This document shows positions 38,190-50,476 of a stretch of DNA of 64,000 nt, piece after piece. The translations under genes were made by a program, and so were the position numbers. This DNA is from Mytilus trossulus (lineage: Eukaryota; Mollusca; Bivalvia; Mytilida; Mytilidae). The stretch covers positions 36,634,886 through 36,698,885 of the forward strand of contig NC_086374.1 of assembly GCF_036588685.1 (NCBI RefSeq), read 5' to 3'. Under the pieces are notes generated by a model. The model was not told where the DNA came from, ran no database searches, and was given only the letters and a program-made list of their open reading frames with translations. Within the stretch, counting starts at the first letter, position 1; every line of letters begins with the position of its first letter.

Positions 38190-39740
38190 ATCATACATGG
38201 GAAGTGCCAAGTATTTGGTAATTAGTCCATTGTACAAAAAAAGGCAGAATTACGACCTAATTGATTATAGGCCAGTCTCTCTCACCTGCATATCATGAAA
38301 ACTACATTAGCATATCATAACTAGCCATATTATGCATCATGCTGAAACATGCGACATTGTGTATCCACTTCAACATGAGTTTCACAGGGGAATATAATGT
38401 GAATTTCAACCAATTGAACTTATTAGTGATGTAAATGACAACTTAGATCAAGGAAAACAAACAATTTGTCTCATAATGGCATTTGATACGTTAGTCATAG
38501 CCTCCTCATCCACAAACTGAAGCATTATTGGACAACAAGTATATCAAATGAGTGTATAAATAACATCCTCAGTGATAAACACCGTCAGTATTGGTGGATG
38601 GTAAAACATCAACTTCCATAACGAGATTAGCGTACAATAAGAATTCGTCATTGGAACTATTTTTGTCTTAAATAAACGACGTGTCCAAGGGAATACAATC
38701 AACCGTACTATTAGCTGATTATACTTTTCCTTATGTTAGAATCTCATCCAATTCAGATACTAAAAACCTACAAAAGAACCTTGACCAACTGGCTGTATAG
38801 AAAACATGCCTTATGAAGTTCTATCCCGATAAATGTTATTTATTCACCATATCTAAGAAGAATCTCGCATTACATGGCCGAGGGGGATAGGATGGGTCCT
38901 GATCCTGCAAAACTCGGGCTTAACAACAAGAAATCCCTAGGTCCCGAATTCAAAAAAAAATTGAATCTCGACATCCCGCAAATTGAAAAAAAGAATACGC
39001 GGATCCCGAAATTCCGAGCTTAAAAACACCCCATCCCGACGTCCCGAAACAGGTCATTCACTCCCCCCCCCCCCAAAAAAAATAATTGCCCACCCCTTAT
39101 GGCCATAACCTTGAAAATTTCAAATCAGCTTTAATCCTAGGATGCATTATTTCATCAGATCTTAAATGAGAGAAACTCAAAAGCACCATCTACTCCATCT
39201 CTAACAACGCCATTAGCTTCTTAATTTCCAACAATTCAATTAAAGTAAAAGCATATATGTCCCTCGCCAAACATACTTTAAAATATGCTAGTGCAGTATG
39301 GGACACATATCAACAAAATGACATCCACAGATTGGATATGGTCCAAAGGAGGGTAGCAAAGGATGTTACTAATAAATATCACAACACCTTATCTGTTAGT
39401 AGCATGCTTGAACATCTTCAATGGACTATCCATCAGGAACGAAGCTAGGAAACACAGCCGCTTAATAATGTTAAATCATAATAAAACAATACAGAACAAA
39501 TACGTCAAAATTGATACATCTAGCAGGCTAATACCGATTGAACGCCCTTTTAGACATAAACAACGAAAGGTATTCAGAATTCCCTCATGAAAAACAACTG
39601 TATGAAAGGAGTCATTTTATCCTAGAACAATTAGAAAGTGGAACACTTTGACGAACTGAGCTGTCTCCGCCCCGAACCCCGAATCATTCAAAACTATGTT
39701 CCGTCATTTTAAGTTGCACCCACTTGTTTTAATATATTTC
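38190..39740 (+). pseudogene. Dead LINE-type reverse transcriptase, 3' part
   Basis: Across several frames one can read SPLYKKRQNYDLIDYRPVSL then TCIS, matching the YRPVSLT motif of non-LTR reverse transcriptases. Further on are VYPLQHEFHRG, ELISDVNDNLDQGKQTICLI, SNSDTKNLQKNLDQLAV, HTLKYASAVWD, and a C-terminal FRHFKLHPLVL. The order of segments is that of a jockey/CR1-group enzyme. Stops and frameshifts are numerous. A ~230-bp foreign block (about 38880-39105) interrupts it. Confidence 0.8.
38880..39105. mobile_element. Insertion inside the reverse-transcriptase relic
   Basis: A block rich in ATCCCGA/TCCCGAA motifs, ending with a run of C then A, splits the reverse-transcriptase relic. The coding text resumes on the other side, and ATGGCC is repeated at both junctions (about 38874 and 39099), consistent with a 6-bp target-site duplication. 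I recall similar CCCGAAAT-rich repeats in molluscs. Confidence 0.6.
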
Positions 39741-40904
39741 AACAACAAAAATAGTAATGCGCTCAATCCAAAAATCTGGCAAAATAGAGAAGAACAGTGG
39801 CCGCTTAACGGGAAAAAAAGAAAAAAAAACATTTTCTGCGGAAAATGTCTAAACCAAGACAGGAATATGGTAGTATTGTTTTAACTTTTTCCAGTTGATT
39901 CCTAACGTTTGATTTTGTCGGTTTTTATGTACATCCACTTTTGAATTTACCTTGGAGTTTGGTATTTTTGTTATAATAGTTTTTTTTTTATATTCAACCA
40001 ATTGTCAGTGTTTAAAAGAGTTAATACGGCCGACAGTTCATGAGCGTGGGGATGTCTTTGGTAGATAGGAGTTATTTACACATCTGCCTTTGAGCGACGT
40101 CTTATCACTTGATTTGAGTCATCAACGTTTTTAATAAAATAATAGTAAAGCACGACTTGTGAAACTTTCGGAGTATCCGAGATTAGTCCTGATGTTTGTT
40201 TTGGATTATGGTGCTAAATCTCAAAATGGTCTGTGTGTGGATTTGAAGAACCTGTTATAGTTGTTATTCTTTACTTCTTATTGTATTGTCTGCGTTAGTT
40301 GTTCGTTGATTCGGATTGAGATAGGCATACTTATCAGTAAAATTCGCACATCAAATCCAGTATTACACACAGCTTTTATTTTGGAGCATTAATGTTTCTT
40401 TTATAAAGTTCGTAACCTATATATTTGTATTGCAATGCAAAACAATTCCTTAAGACACAGATGTGGGTGATTTTTTTTATTGTCTGGTTTTTTTTTGTGG
40501 TGGTCAGGTTCGCATAATCTTCAGAAGACTCGTGATTTATTTGTAAAACAGTTGTGTGTTTGCTCGTCTTCTTACTTATTGCCCTTATATGCCTTATGCC
40601 TAATAACCTGTTTGGTAACTCTCTCTTTTTGTCCTAAGTTATAGATTTTCCTCTTCTAAAAAATCCCATTTCAAAACTGCACGTCAGTGAAATTCGAACA
40701 AAGTTTTATGAACATTGACTCTGTTTTCTGAAATGTTTGCGTATATCAATTTTCAAAATAAGTCATTTAAGGTCAAAGAACACTAATTGGGCTCTGTTAC
40801 AGACTTTGATCTGATTTTGCAAACAACTTTGTCTAGTTGAATTAAAACTGAAAATCGAAACTAATGCATTTACTTCTTTTGATTTCTGAAACATTATGAA
40901 TTTT

Positions 40905-41335
40905 GGATCCTCAATGCTCTTCAACCTTTAACTTGTTTGGTTATTTGATCTGAGTGTCAATGGTGCGTCTTTTGTAGAAGGAACGCGAGTCTGATGTGTT
41001 AAATTATAAGCCTGGTACCTTCTACAACTATTTACACCACTGGGTCGATGTCACTTCTGGTGGACATTTTGTCCCCGAGGGTATCACCAGCCCAGTAGTC
41101 AGCACTTTGATGTTGACATGAATATCAATTATATGGTCATTTTTATATATTTACTGATTGCAAAGTATGAATTATTCGTTGTCACAGGAGTTCAGTATTT
41201 TTGTGATATTATTTTTTCTTCAACTCTTTACTTGTTTAGCTTTCTAACTGTTGATCTAATCGTCACTAACGAGTCTTATGTAGACGAAACGAGCGTCTGG
41301 TGTTCTAAATTATAAGCCTGGTACCTTTGGTATTT
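40905..41335 (+). repeat. Family B repeat, diverged tandem pair
   Basis: It contains TTTTGGATCCTCAATGCTCT, TATCACCAGCCCAGTAGTCA and TTGACATGAATATCAATTAT, then a second start at ACGAGTCTTATGTAGACGAA. It is more diverged than the copy at 37360. The two copies lie on either side of the reverse-transcriptase relic. Confidence 0.8.
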
Positions 41336-42659
41336 GATTTATTTCAATATAGATAAACATTTGTATAGAAAGCACATAAAACCGGCGAAAACCTTTTTTT
41401 TTTTAATTTGCCTTACTTTCATCATATCTTTGATTTCAAAGCCATCAAATGACAAGTATTTTTCTGAAGAAAAAACTATTTCTTGTTCCAGAAATCATGC
41501 TCATTTTAACATGTGTAAGCATAGTATTTGTCAATATCTGATACCGAATGTTAGCGAGGTGTAACATGTCGACAAATATAATGCTGCCTGATAATTTAAA
41601 AATTGATCATCAATAGATCTATAATACAAGAATATGTGGTATGAGTACCTATGATACAACTCTCCATACTATAAAGGCAAACAGTACGTGGTATACCGTA
41701 ATAGGAATACTTAGAAATTTTGTTCTTCAAAGCGGATTTATGATAAATGTCCGAAAGGAAGCAATTTTGAATTGAGGAAGCCAAATTTTTATTAGAAATT
41801 AATCGTTACACAAGGAATGAGGTGTCAGCAAAACTTTATTTTCTGTTTTTTGAAAGAAACATTCAGGCTTCATCGACCTGCCACATGTCATGGCTACTGT
41901 CTACGAAATCTATCAAGAACCAGAACACATGAACAGCAAAATTGAAAATCGCCAATATCAAACTTGACCACTATTTTGTCATCAGTAACATCATATCAAA
42001 TTATCAAAGCATTGAATAAATAGTTCATAAGTTATTGCACTGAAACGACATACAGTGTAAATGTCCAATATATCAAGGACCATAACTCTGAAAGAGAACG
42101 ACAAAAATGAAAAACGTCAATGTTTCACTTGACCACCAATTTGAAATTATTATAATGTTAAGGGTATTACAAGCATGGTTGATAAGTTGCTTAGCGAATC
42201 AACATAAAGTGTCATTTCCAATCTATCAAAGAACCATAACTGCTGAACGGCAAAAGAGAAATCATCAATATCAAACATGATTTGCCACTTTCAAGTAGAC
42301 CACAAGTCTTGAACGGTTGAAGTGAAAATCGTCAATATAGAAATTGACCTGTATGTCATCAGTACAAAACTAAAAACATATTATAATTGTAAACCGTTGG
42401 TAGAATGGTTCATTAGTTATTGAACGGTGACGTCTTTAAGCGCCATTTTCAAATATATCAAATACCATAACTCTTGAGCGGTAAAAGTAATCGTAATTGA
42501 CCTCAATATGTTCATGTATCACCGTTATTTGATCGCATATCATAAATTGGTAAATTGTGTCAAAAAAAATACAGCAATTTGGTGAATAATCTTCAATTAG
42601 ATGGTGTAATAGAATAAACAAAATAAGACATGTATATATGTTTCTTATATTTTTTTTCG
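41336..42659. other. Intergenic stretch downstream of the GM2A-like gene
   Basis: Variants of GTCAATATCAAACTTGACCA and CCATAACTCTTGAACGGTAA recur loosely from about 41950 to 42500, suggesting an old degenerate tandem repeat with a unit near 100-180 bp. A reverse family D fragment lies near 41630-41690. No coding exon was found. Confidence 0.45.
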
Positions 42660-42665
42660 TTTATT
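42660..42665 (-). promoter_or_regulatory. Candidate polyadenylation signal of the GM2A-like gene
   Basis: An AATAAA hexamer on the - strand lies 28 nt beyond the stop codon, which would give a very short 3' untranslated region. Later signals are possible. Confidence 0.35.
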
Positions 42666-42692
42666 AAAAAAAATCGTTTGTAAAAAAACAAA

Positions 42693-45388
42693 TTATTTAC
42701 CGAAGTAGCACCTGAAACCTGAACATGCTTTTTTTAAACTTAAATTCACATCAAGGCACAGCAACTCTTCATGAGATATGTTATCTTGCACTCTGATGTT
42801 GGCGCTGTAATCTCCCTACAAAATAAAATATCACACATTCACAGTTTATAAAACCCAGAGCAATATACGGAATGGTCTGCAAGCAAACAATTACTCGTAC
42901 TATGTTTGGCGTTCTACTCGGAAAAGTACTGGGAAGTTGGCTCAAAGTCAAAAATCAAAGTCCCAGACCCCATTAAATCATAAAAAGGCATACTTTCAGT
43001 AAGTGCCTCGTTTAGATCAGTTAAGTCAACAATCATAACCTTGTGGAGACATTAACTAGTTCTTTCATTGGATATGAATCGATTTGTTAATATGACATAT
43101 TTTTATCCAGAAAATCCAAACAACTTGAATTTACAAAAAAGATCAGTTTTGAACTTTTCTTACATATAAGGCAAAAGGGGGTTATATATTGCGATTAAAC
43201 TGATTGACGATAATAGGTCGTCATATAAGAATTATTTATTAAGTTTATAATGTCATACTCACAGCTGCAAACCAAGAAAGTACTGATGGCATATCAGGCA
43301 TGCGTATCAGATAATTCCGAATGGACAAGGTTCGTGGCTGTTGTGGGCACTGGTTATATGTTACATTATAGGTCTGTAACATAGTCTTGATCTGGTTCCC
43401 GATGTTTCCCATAAGTCCAGCCCAGTCATGTGTTATCATATCATCTACCATAGTACACAGATTGTTGTATCTGCTGTAAATAGATATAAACAACATATTA
43501 AACGGTAAAACCCTGCCGTACATACTGGTTGTCCTACAGAAAAACGACACCATGTTCTGTAATGAAATAGAATGAAATAGAATAGAACATTTATTACAGC
43601 TTTTTTGCAGAAAAAAAATAGATAGGTATATATAGTATTTTTAACTCTTGACCCAGCCACTTAAAAAAATGTGTTTAATCTTTGTAAGTATTATTTTGTG
43701 CAGTCAGTACATTGAATTAGATTAAACATTTTTAAGCAAAGAAACAGTCTATTTTAAGAGGGATTGATAAGGTGTTGATTTCTGAATGGTCCAAAACAAC
43801 CAAAACGGCAAGTCCCTAGACCGCCTGTTTAACATTCATACCCTAAACTATCGTAAAACAAACTGTAGAAATAAATGTTATTATTCACTTAATATATAAG
43901 TTCTTTAATAATTCAAAAGTATGTTTGGAGCCACCACATTTTAAAATAAAGTTAAACAGCTGTTAACATAGGATGTTTTATTTCAGAAGTGTATCCCTGA
44001 CAAATAATAAACAATTTTATAAAATCAATGTAATTTTGTTTGAAAGAGATATAAACATAAGGGTCTTACAAAAGAAGTGATGCTTTTATAACGGCAGTTA
44101 AATTGTTGGTAAGAAAAATTGAGTACATCAAATGAACCAGAGTGATACCGTATTTTTGTCAATGAGATCTTTCTATATAGTAAATAAAGTAAACAAACTG
44201 GAATGTATAAAGGAGACATTTAAAATTGCAATAAGATGTGTGTTTAGACGCAGTTTCGTAGTGGACAAATGTCCCCTACTAAACAGTTCACAAATTATGA
44301 AAATAATATCATTTTAAAGAGTATTTAAGATTGCACTTTTTTACAGGTCTGTAATAGAGGTATTCAAAATAACTCTTGAAATAAAATTTTAGTCAAGTTG
44401 ATTTTCCATTTTTTTAGGTCTAAAATTCACGCTTTTATGGAAAAACGCCCATTTATGAACGCAAGGAGGTGTTGGCTAAACGTCAATTAGACAACAATCA
44501 TAAGATATCAATAGTCGCAAGAAATTTTCAACATGTTCAAATCGTATGCCTTTATTAAACTTATATTATACAACTGGAAGAAATAACTTGTTTTGATCCC
44601 AATTAAAAAAAAAAAAAAAAATCACTTAGTTTTTAATAGCTTATAATATTTGAAAATAAGTAACCACTCAACCATGATTCAACTCGGAGAGTACAAGGTA
44701 TAGAAATGTTGTAACTTACCAAGATCCCACGCGTAAAATACATGGTATAGGAATATCAAACCAATACGTCTTCCGTTTAATTGACATCTCCATTGATGAC
44801 TCTCCGACTGGGCGTGTTAGCTTCATGTCAGCGGAGAAATAGAAGTTACCAGGGATGGTCACAGGCATTGGAGAGATACTCATATGAGAAATCGTTGATG
44901 GTGTGTTCGAGTTCTTGTCTGTAACAAAGTAACTGTATAAAGTTAAATTGATCAGGTTTGAACGTTTTCTTTTTTGTATTTTTATGCTTCCTTTGAAACA
45001 AAAAAAGTTAACACAAAAACTATGAATTTTCAATAACAAACTTGAAAACATGTAAATGTTAAAAGAAGCTTACATTTTCCTTGTGTAAAATTTCGACAGT
45101 TTTTTCATATCATTATTTTTTAACGAGTCGGACACTATTGTGACGAAAATTCTGATTTTAAAATTCGTTTGTAAAGAATAATCGTGCATTGATAATAATT
45201 AATACAGAAATTATCTTCTCAAGTTCCCAACAAAGATCGACAAAGAATAATCATAATTTAGATTTGAAAAAATAAATTGATGAATAAAAATGCATAGGCA
45301 ACTTACTACAGTTGGATACTTGAAGGGATGTATATTCAGCTAGAACACCACCAATAGAAAACAAGAGTATCCATGTTATTTTTTCCAT
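42693..45388 (-). CDS. GM2A-like: GM2-activator-like secreted lipid-binding protein (4 exons, complete)
   Basis: Members of this family are small secreted or lysosomal proteins with an ML-like cup that binds glycolipids and presents them to hydrolases. Exons on the - strand: 45388-45307, 44918-44720, 43473-43263, 42815-42693. Phases agree, giving 615 nt and 204 aa. Residues 1-17 are a signal peptide (MEKITWILLFSIGGVLA). Eight cysteines lie at 27, 87, 94, 100, 136, 184, 195 and 200. The first four have the spacing (60, 7, 6) I recall for human GM2 activator, and ISPMPVTIPGNFYFSAD matches its conserved PxPxxxPGN segment. The later cysteines are spaced differently, so glycolipid preference may differ. 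Sequons lie at 130, 176 and 188. The ORF at 43445-43660 and the 5' part of that at 44716-45051 are read-through. Confidence 0.88.
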
Positions 45389-45835
45389 CGCTGGTTAAAT
45401 TGTTAACAAGCCCGTAGACGAGTAAGTTGCACTGTTTTTCAAAGCGTGCGATGAGATTGATGAGGATGGAAGTTTTTAACGACCTTGACTGGCTATACAG
45501 CCTTTGCACGGTCAGGTCATGAGATTGTGAGATGATGCCAGCTTTTATCGTTTAGAAACATGTCGAATTAACCGAGTTATGGCCTTCGTTATTGTGACGT
45601 CTTTGCTATCTGATAAAATAACTAGAAGTAAACGCAATTAAGTTTATATTATGATAAAAGTAATAGAAAGATTACAATAAGGATCGTTTTACAATAACAA
45701 GTTTATGTACACATCGATCCAGAGGTTACAGGGTACCTTAGAATAATTTGCTATTACGTTAAAAGGCTAAGACAGTCACAGAGTCAGTCAACACCTATTG
45801 TGGATTTATTTTTAGCCGATTCCTGTGACCAGCAT

Positions 45836-45898
45836 CTTCGCTAGCCAAGGGTTACGGTCCACTCCTCTCCTGGATCGTAACACTTGGCTTGCGAAGAT
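45836..45898. repeat. Short foldback repeat, copy 2
   Basis: CTTCGCTAGCCAAGGGTTAC, GGTCCACTCCTCTCC and ACACTTGGCTTGCGAAGATG form inverted arms as in the copy at 23938-23997. The two copies differ mainly in the loop. Confidence 0.75.
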
Positions 45899-48479
45899 GT
45901 GTGACCAATAGATAAACTCAAAATTTCTTTGTTCTAACCGATTGGTAGTTTCTTAACATCGTAGTAAGTCCATTGATATTCATACAACCAAATACATGAT
46001 ATTGAAGATTATTGATTGTAGGGTGGCACTAGGCAATTTCATTTCTATTATTTCGTTACTAAAGTGTTTGGTTTTATGTCCAAAGTTGGAAACTCTTCAA
46101 TTTACTATGGAATTTATTCAAATATTATAATTTAAGAGGCTGCATCAATTGTGCTTTAGTCACAACCTCTTCATAGAAAAGACATGGTATTGAATCCACT
46201 TATGCTACAGTGATTCCCTCTGTAATCCACCAAATGTTTTTTCTCATAAAAAAAGGGGTCGCGCCCCCAGCCCCCCATTTTGCAACCGCCGATGTCGAAC
46301 ATATCAAAAATAGAATTAAAATAACAATTTACACGAGTCACTTTCATTTAATTAAGATAAAAACACAACTTTACATTGAAGTTATTTTTTGTCATGGTAA
46401 CCGTTTCGGGGAGACACGGACAACTTGATGGAAAATAATGTATAATTGTGCTGCCTCAAATCTGAAGGAAATTTTACTATAAGTGGATGTTCTTGTTCTA
46501 GGTTATATTATTATGGTCAGATTTGGAATAAAAGAACATATATTTATCAATATTTCTAAAGGTTTTCAAAGCAACTGCGCGCATTCTTTGAGTTCTTATA
46601 TTTTTTGTTTGAAATCTGCAGAAAGGTTTCAGAAGAAATTTGATAATCATCATAAATGAGGCGAAGTTTTTATTTTGTTCTCCAAATTGAAATCAAGCCA
46701 GTCAAAGAACAGTAACTGAAATTAGACATGATGATGATAATAAACACGAATAAGTAATAAATAGTTAGTTTATCCAGCTTATATGTTACGGTGTTTGCTA
46801 ATTATTTTCAAAACGCTCAATGGTAAGACTATTTGGTAATCTGGGGAGGGGTAATTTTATTGAATTGATCAATTCATTTTCATCTGATGCTACGGATGAC
46901 TTTGTTCCGATTTTTTTTTCTCACTTATAGTACACGTATATTATCCACCTTTTCATTGTAACTTAATTGTGCATAACCGATGCTGTAGCTGCATGCAATC
47001 TTTTGCTTGTCACTTTAAGTGTTTAATTTTGCTTGTGCTACTCGCATATACATACTATGTGCTACTATGTGTTGATACTAGACATTTGTTTTGATATATA
47101 TTTTGCTTAGCTTTTATTTTGCATGTGCTATCTATGCATTAATACATGTATGTGCTGTCTGTCTGTATGTTTGTGCTGCATATATATCTGATTTTGTTAC
47201 ATGTATGTTTTGTTTATTAATACCAGTCGGTTAAAGAGCACCTAAGCTGAGCTCATGTTCCTTAATTGTTACTATATATAAATATATCCAACCCGACTTT
47301 AAATAAAGATTACTGTTACTTCTTCTTCTTCAGAAGAATACGGGGGTAGACTCCTAGGTAGGAGTGTAAAACTTCCCTATGTACATATGGACTCATTTAA
47401 AATTAATATGGCAAAAGAAACTGAATAGTTAACAATAACATATATACATTATGTATAGTGACTTCGTAGTTTAATAAGTTGCTGTGGATCCTTCAAGTGT
47501 TAGAGTGGATATGCCACTTTTCAGAAGGATTTTAGGGTGTCAGAGATACCTAATGCTTCAGGTGGTGAATTCCAGTCCGGCAGAAATAGTGCGAGGATAA
47601 AAAAAAAATAGAATTCTTTATTTGTTGATATTTGCCTAAATTTAAGTTTCCCCCTAGTACGTCTATCAGATATTGTTAAATTGTCCTTAGGAACTTCAAC
47701 TAACCCCCAATTTATTTTATATAGCATAGTCATCTAGCTTTTATTCTTAAGTTATTTCTAAACTTTCCCATTCTAAAGATTTTAATTAAATTCGAAACTG
47801 TTCCAGGTGACATGTCTTAACATTACTTTTAGTCCTCAAGAGCTGAATTACTCCCAGGGAAAAGCCAGACTTTGACAATAAATTGTCAACAGCATATTAA
47901 AAGGAAACGGTTTTTTACACAAAAAAACACTTCCTAAAAAAATTAAACTCATTGATTAAAACATGTAATTGAATCGTGGGGAACCTTTAAAATATATCTA
48001 GAATTCCACTTAAGTTTCAATGGTGTTTTTTTTCAAAGACAAACTTAAAAATGACACCGAGCGAAGCGAAGACTTCAAGTTTTCTCGCATTTTTTGTGCA
48101 AAACAAATATGATGTCAAGTTGGACTTTTTACGGAATATTAACATGGTCGATACCATATCTGTGTTCATATTTTATAATTTTAATCACTAATTACGGCAT
48201 TCGTCTCAACTCGGCCGATTCCGTACCCTCATTCGTCTCAACTCGGCCGATTTCGTACCCTCATCTAGCGGATTCTACCGAGGATTGCCGAATGTTAATT
48301 ACGGTTCATAATTTAGATCGTTCCAGTAGGAAGCGAAACCGCAGTCTCGAAACCACAAAAAATAACAGTGGTTAGATCCATCACCGTTAGTATCAATCAA
48401 ATAGAAGAAATGTTTGCAATTGTCATGTTTGAGTCTCACTATTAATGCTAAAAGACTATTCACGTTTATCTATCATGTC
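45899..48479. other. Intergenic stretch, minor repeats only
   Basis: A 32-bp direct duplication (ATTCGTCTCAACTCGGCCGA, then TTCCGTACCCTC) lies at about 48199-48262. A low-grade TGTGCTA/ATGTGCT-rich tract spans about 46970-47210. A CCCCCAGCCCCCC fragment lies near 46262. None of the open frames has a recognisable domain. Confidence 0.45.
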
Positions 48480-48499
48480 TATACTTACAGTCAACGTAA

Positions 48500-50110
48500 T
48501 AATATGTTCTTTACATGACTGATTTGGTCTTAGAACTTGACAATATGTTTATTACCAATTTTGTAGATCCCTACTTAATTTTCATGATTTTACATCTACA
48601 AAGAATTTTTGAAACCTTATTTTAAAACAATCATACTAATCATTATTGGTCAACAATTATGTTTTGTTTCAAATATTGTAGACAAAACAAGACAAATACA
48701 GAAGACACTTCTGCTCATCAAGCTCATTATAAAAATTATATTGTATGTATCTGGTAAACTTGGGCTACTTGATCGCTGTTATTTGTACTAAATTAACAAA
48801 AAAACATCTTGTTTCTAAGACCAAATCAGTCATGTAAAGAACATGTTACTTTGTCCAAATCAGTCATGAAAAGAACATATTATTTCATAGACTGAATCAG
48901 TCCTGAAAAAAACACACTGTTACTGAGATTGAATCAGTAATGAAAAGAATGCATTGTTACTTCGACCAAATCAGTCATTTATAGAAAAATATAAAATCAC
49001 AAAAATACTGAACTCTGAGGAAAATTCAATCGAAAAGACCCTAATCACATTGCAAAATCAAATGAAAAAACACATCAAACAAATGGACAACAACTGTCAT
49101 ATTCCTTACTTATTTGGTACAGGCATTTTCAAATGTAGAAATTATATTGTATGTATTTGTAAAACTTCGGCTACTTGATCGCTGTTATTTGTACTAAATT
49201 AACAAAAAACATATTGTTACAAATGACCAAATGATGTAAAACTTCGGCTACTTGATCGCTGTTATTTGTACTAAATTAACAAAAAACATATTGTTACAAA
49301 TGACCAAATCAGTCATTTAAAGAGCACACTCTTACTTCAACCAAATTAGTCATGTAAAGAAAACATTGTTTCTTAGACTGAATCAGTCATGTAAAGAACA
49401 CCTTGTTACTTCGACCAAATCAGTCATTTAAAGACCACACTGTGATTTCAACCAAACAGTCATTTAAAAAAATCTGTTACTTCAACCAAATCAGTCATTT
49501 AAAGAAGACACTGTTTCTTAGACTGAATCAGTCATGTAAAGAACACATTGTTACTTAGACTGAATCAGTCATTTAAAGAACACTTTGTTACTTCAACCAA
49601 ATCAGTCATTCAAAGAACACACTGTTACTTCAACTATATCAGTCATCTCATTTATAGAACACACTGTTACTTAGACTGAATCAGTCATGTAAAGAACATA
49701 CTGTTTCTTCAACCAAATCAGTCATTTAAAGAACACTGTTACTTAGACTGAATCAGTCATGTAAAGAACACATTGTTACTTAGACTGAATCAGTCATTTA
49801 AAGAACACTTTGTTACTTCAACCAAATCAGTCATTCAAAGAACACACTGTTACTTCAACTATATCAGTCATCTCATTTATAGAACACACTGTTACTTAGA
49901 CTGAATCAGTCATTTAAAGAACATACTGTAACTTTAACCAAATCAGTCATTTAAAGAACACTGTTACTAAGAATGAATCAGTTGTGTAAAAAACAAATTG
50001 TTTCTTGGACTGAATCAGTCATGTTAAGAACACACTGTTACTTTGACCAATTCAGTCATGTAAAGAACACATTTTTACAAGACCAATTCAGTGATGTAAC
50101 TAACACACTG
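48500..50110 (+). repeat. 37-bp minisatellite array upstream of FAAH
   Basis: A unit of about 37 bp is repeated 25-30 times, reading ACTTCAACCAAATCAGTCAT then TTAAAGAACACACTGTT, alternating with a CTTAGACTGAATCAGTCATG variant. A stretch at 49559-49690 is duplicated at 49790-49910. One unit at 48500-48540 is inverted. A 55-bp sequence (GGCTACTTGATCGCTGTTAT and on) occurs three times, near 48760, 49167 and 49246, and a family F fragment is embedded at 49005-49145. Confidence 0.88.
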
Positions 50111-50476
50111 CTATTTAGACCAAGTCACAAATCTATGAGTAATTATAAATTTGATTATTATTTATATTTTCATTATTATTATCATTTAGATAAAAAATAT
50201 TACCAGTTGGTACATGTAGGTCTGAAACTACTATTTTTTTTTGTATTTGGATTTAATCATATTAAAGTTAGGCAACACTTTTCATTACAAGATGGACATT
50301 TCAAAAGGAAGTGCTGTATCATGTCACATGTGTGTATTGCAGCATTACATACAAATTTGTTTGTTTGCCTCTCCCTGCTGTTTTGAAATAGAAACTGGTG
50401 GAAATTAACTTGTGTTTAGAAAAAAAATGTTTTTTTGTTTGTCTTTATTTATGCCTGGTTTATTCAGTAACAGGAT

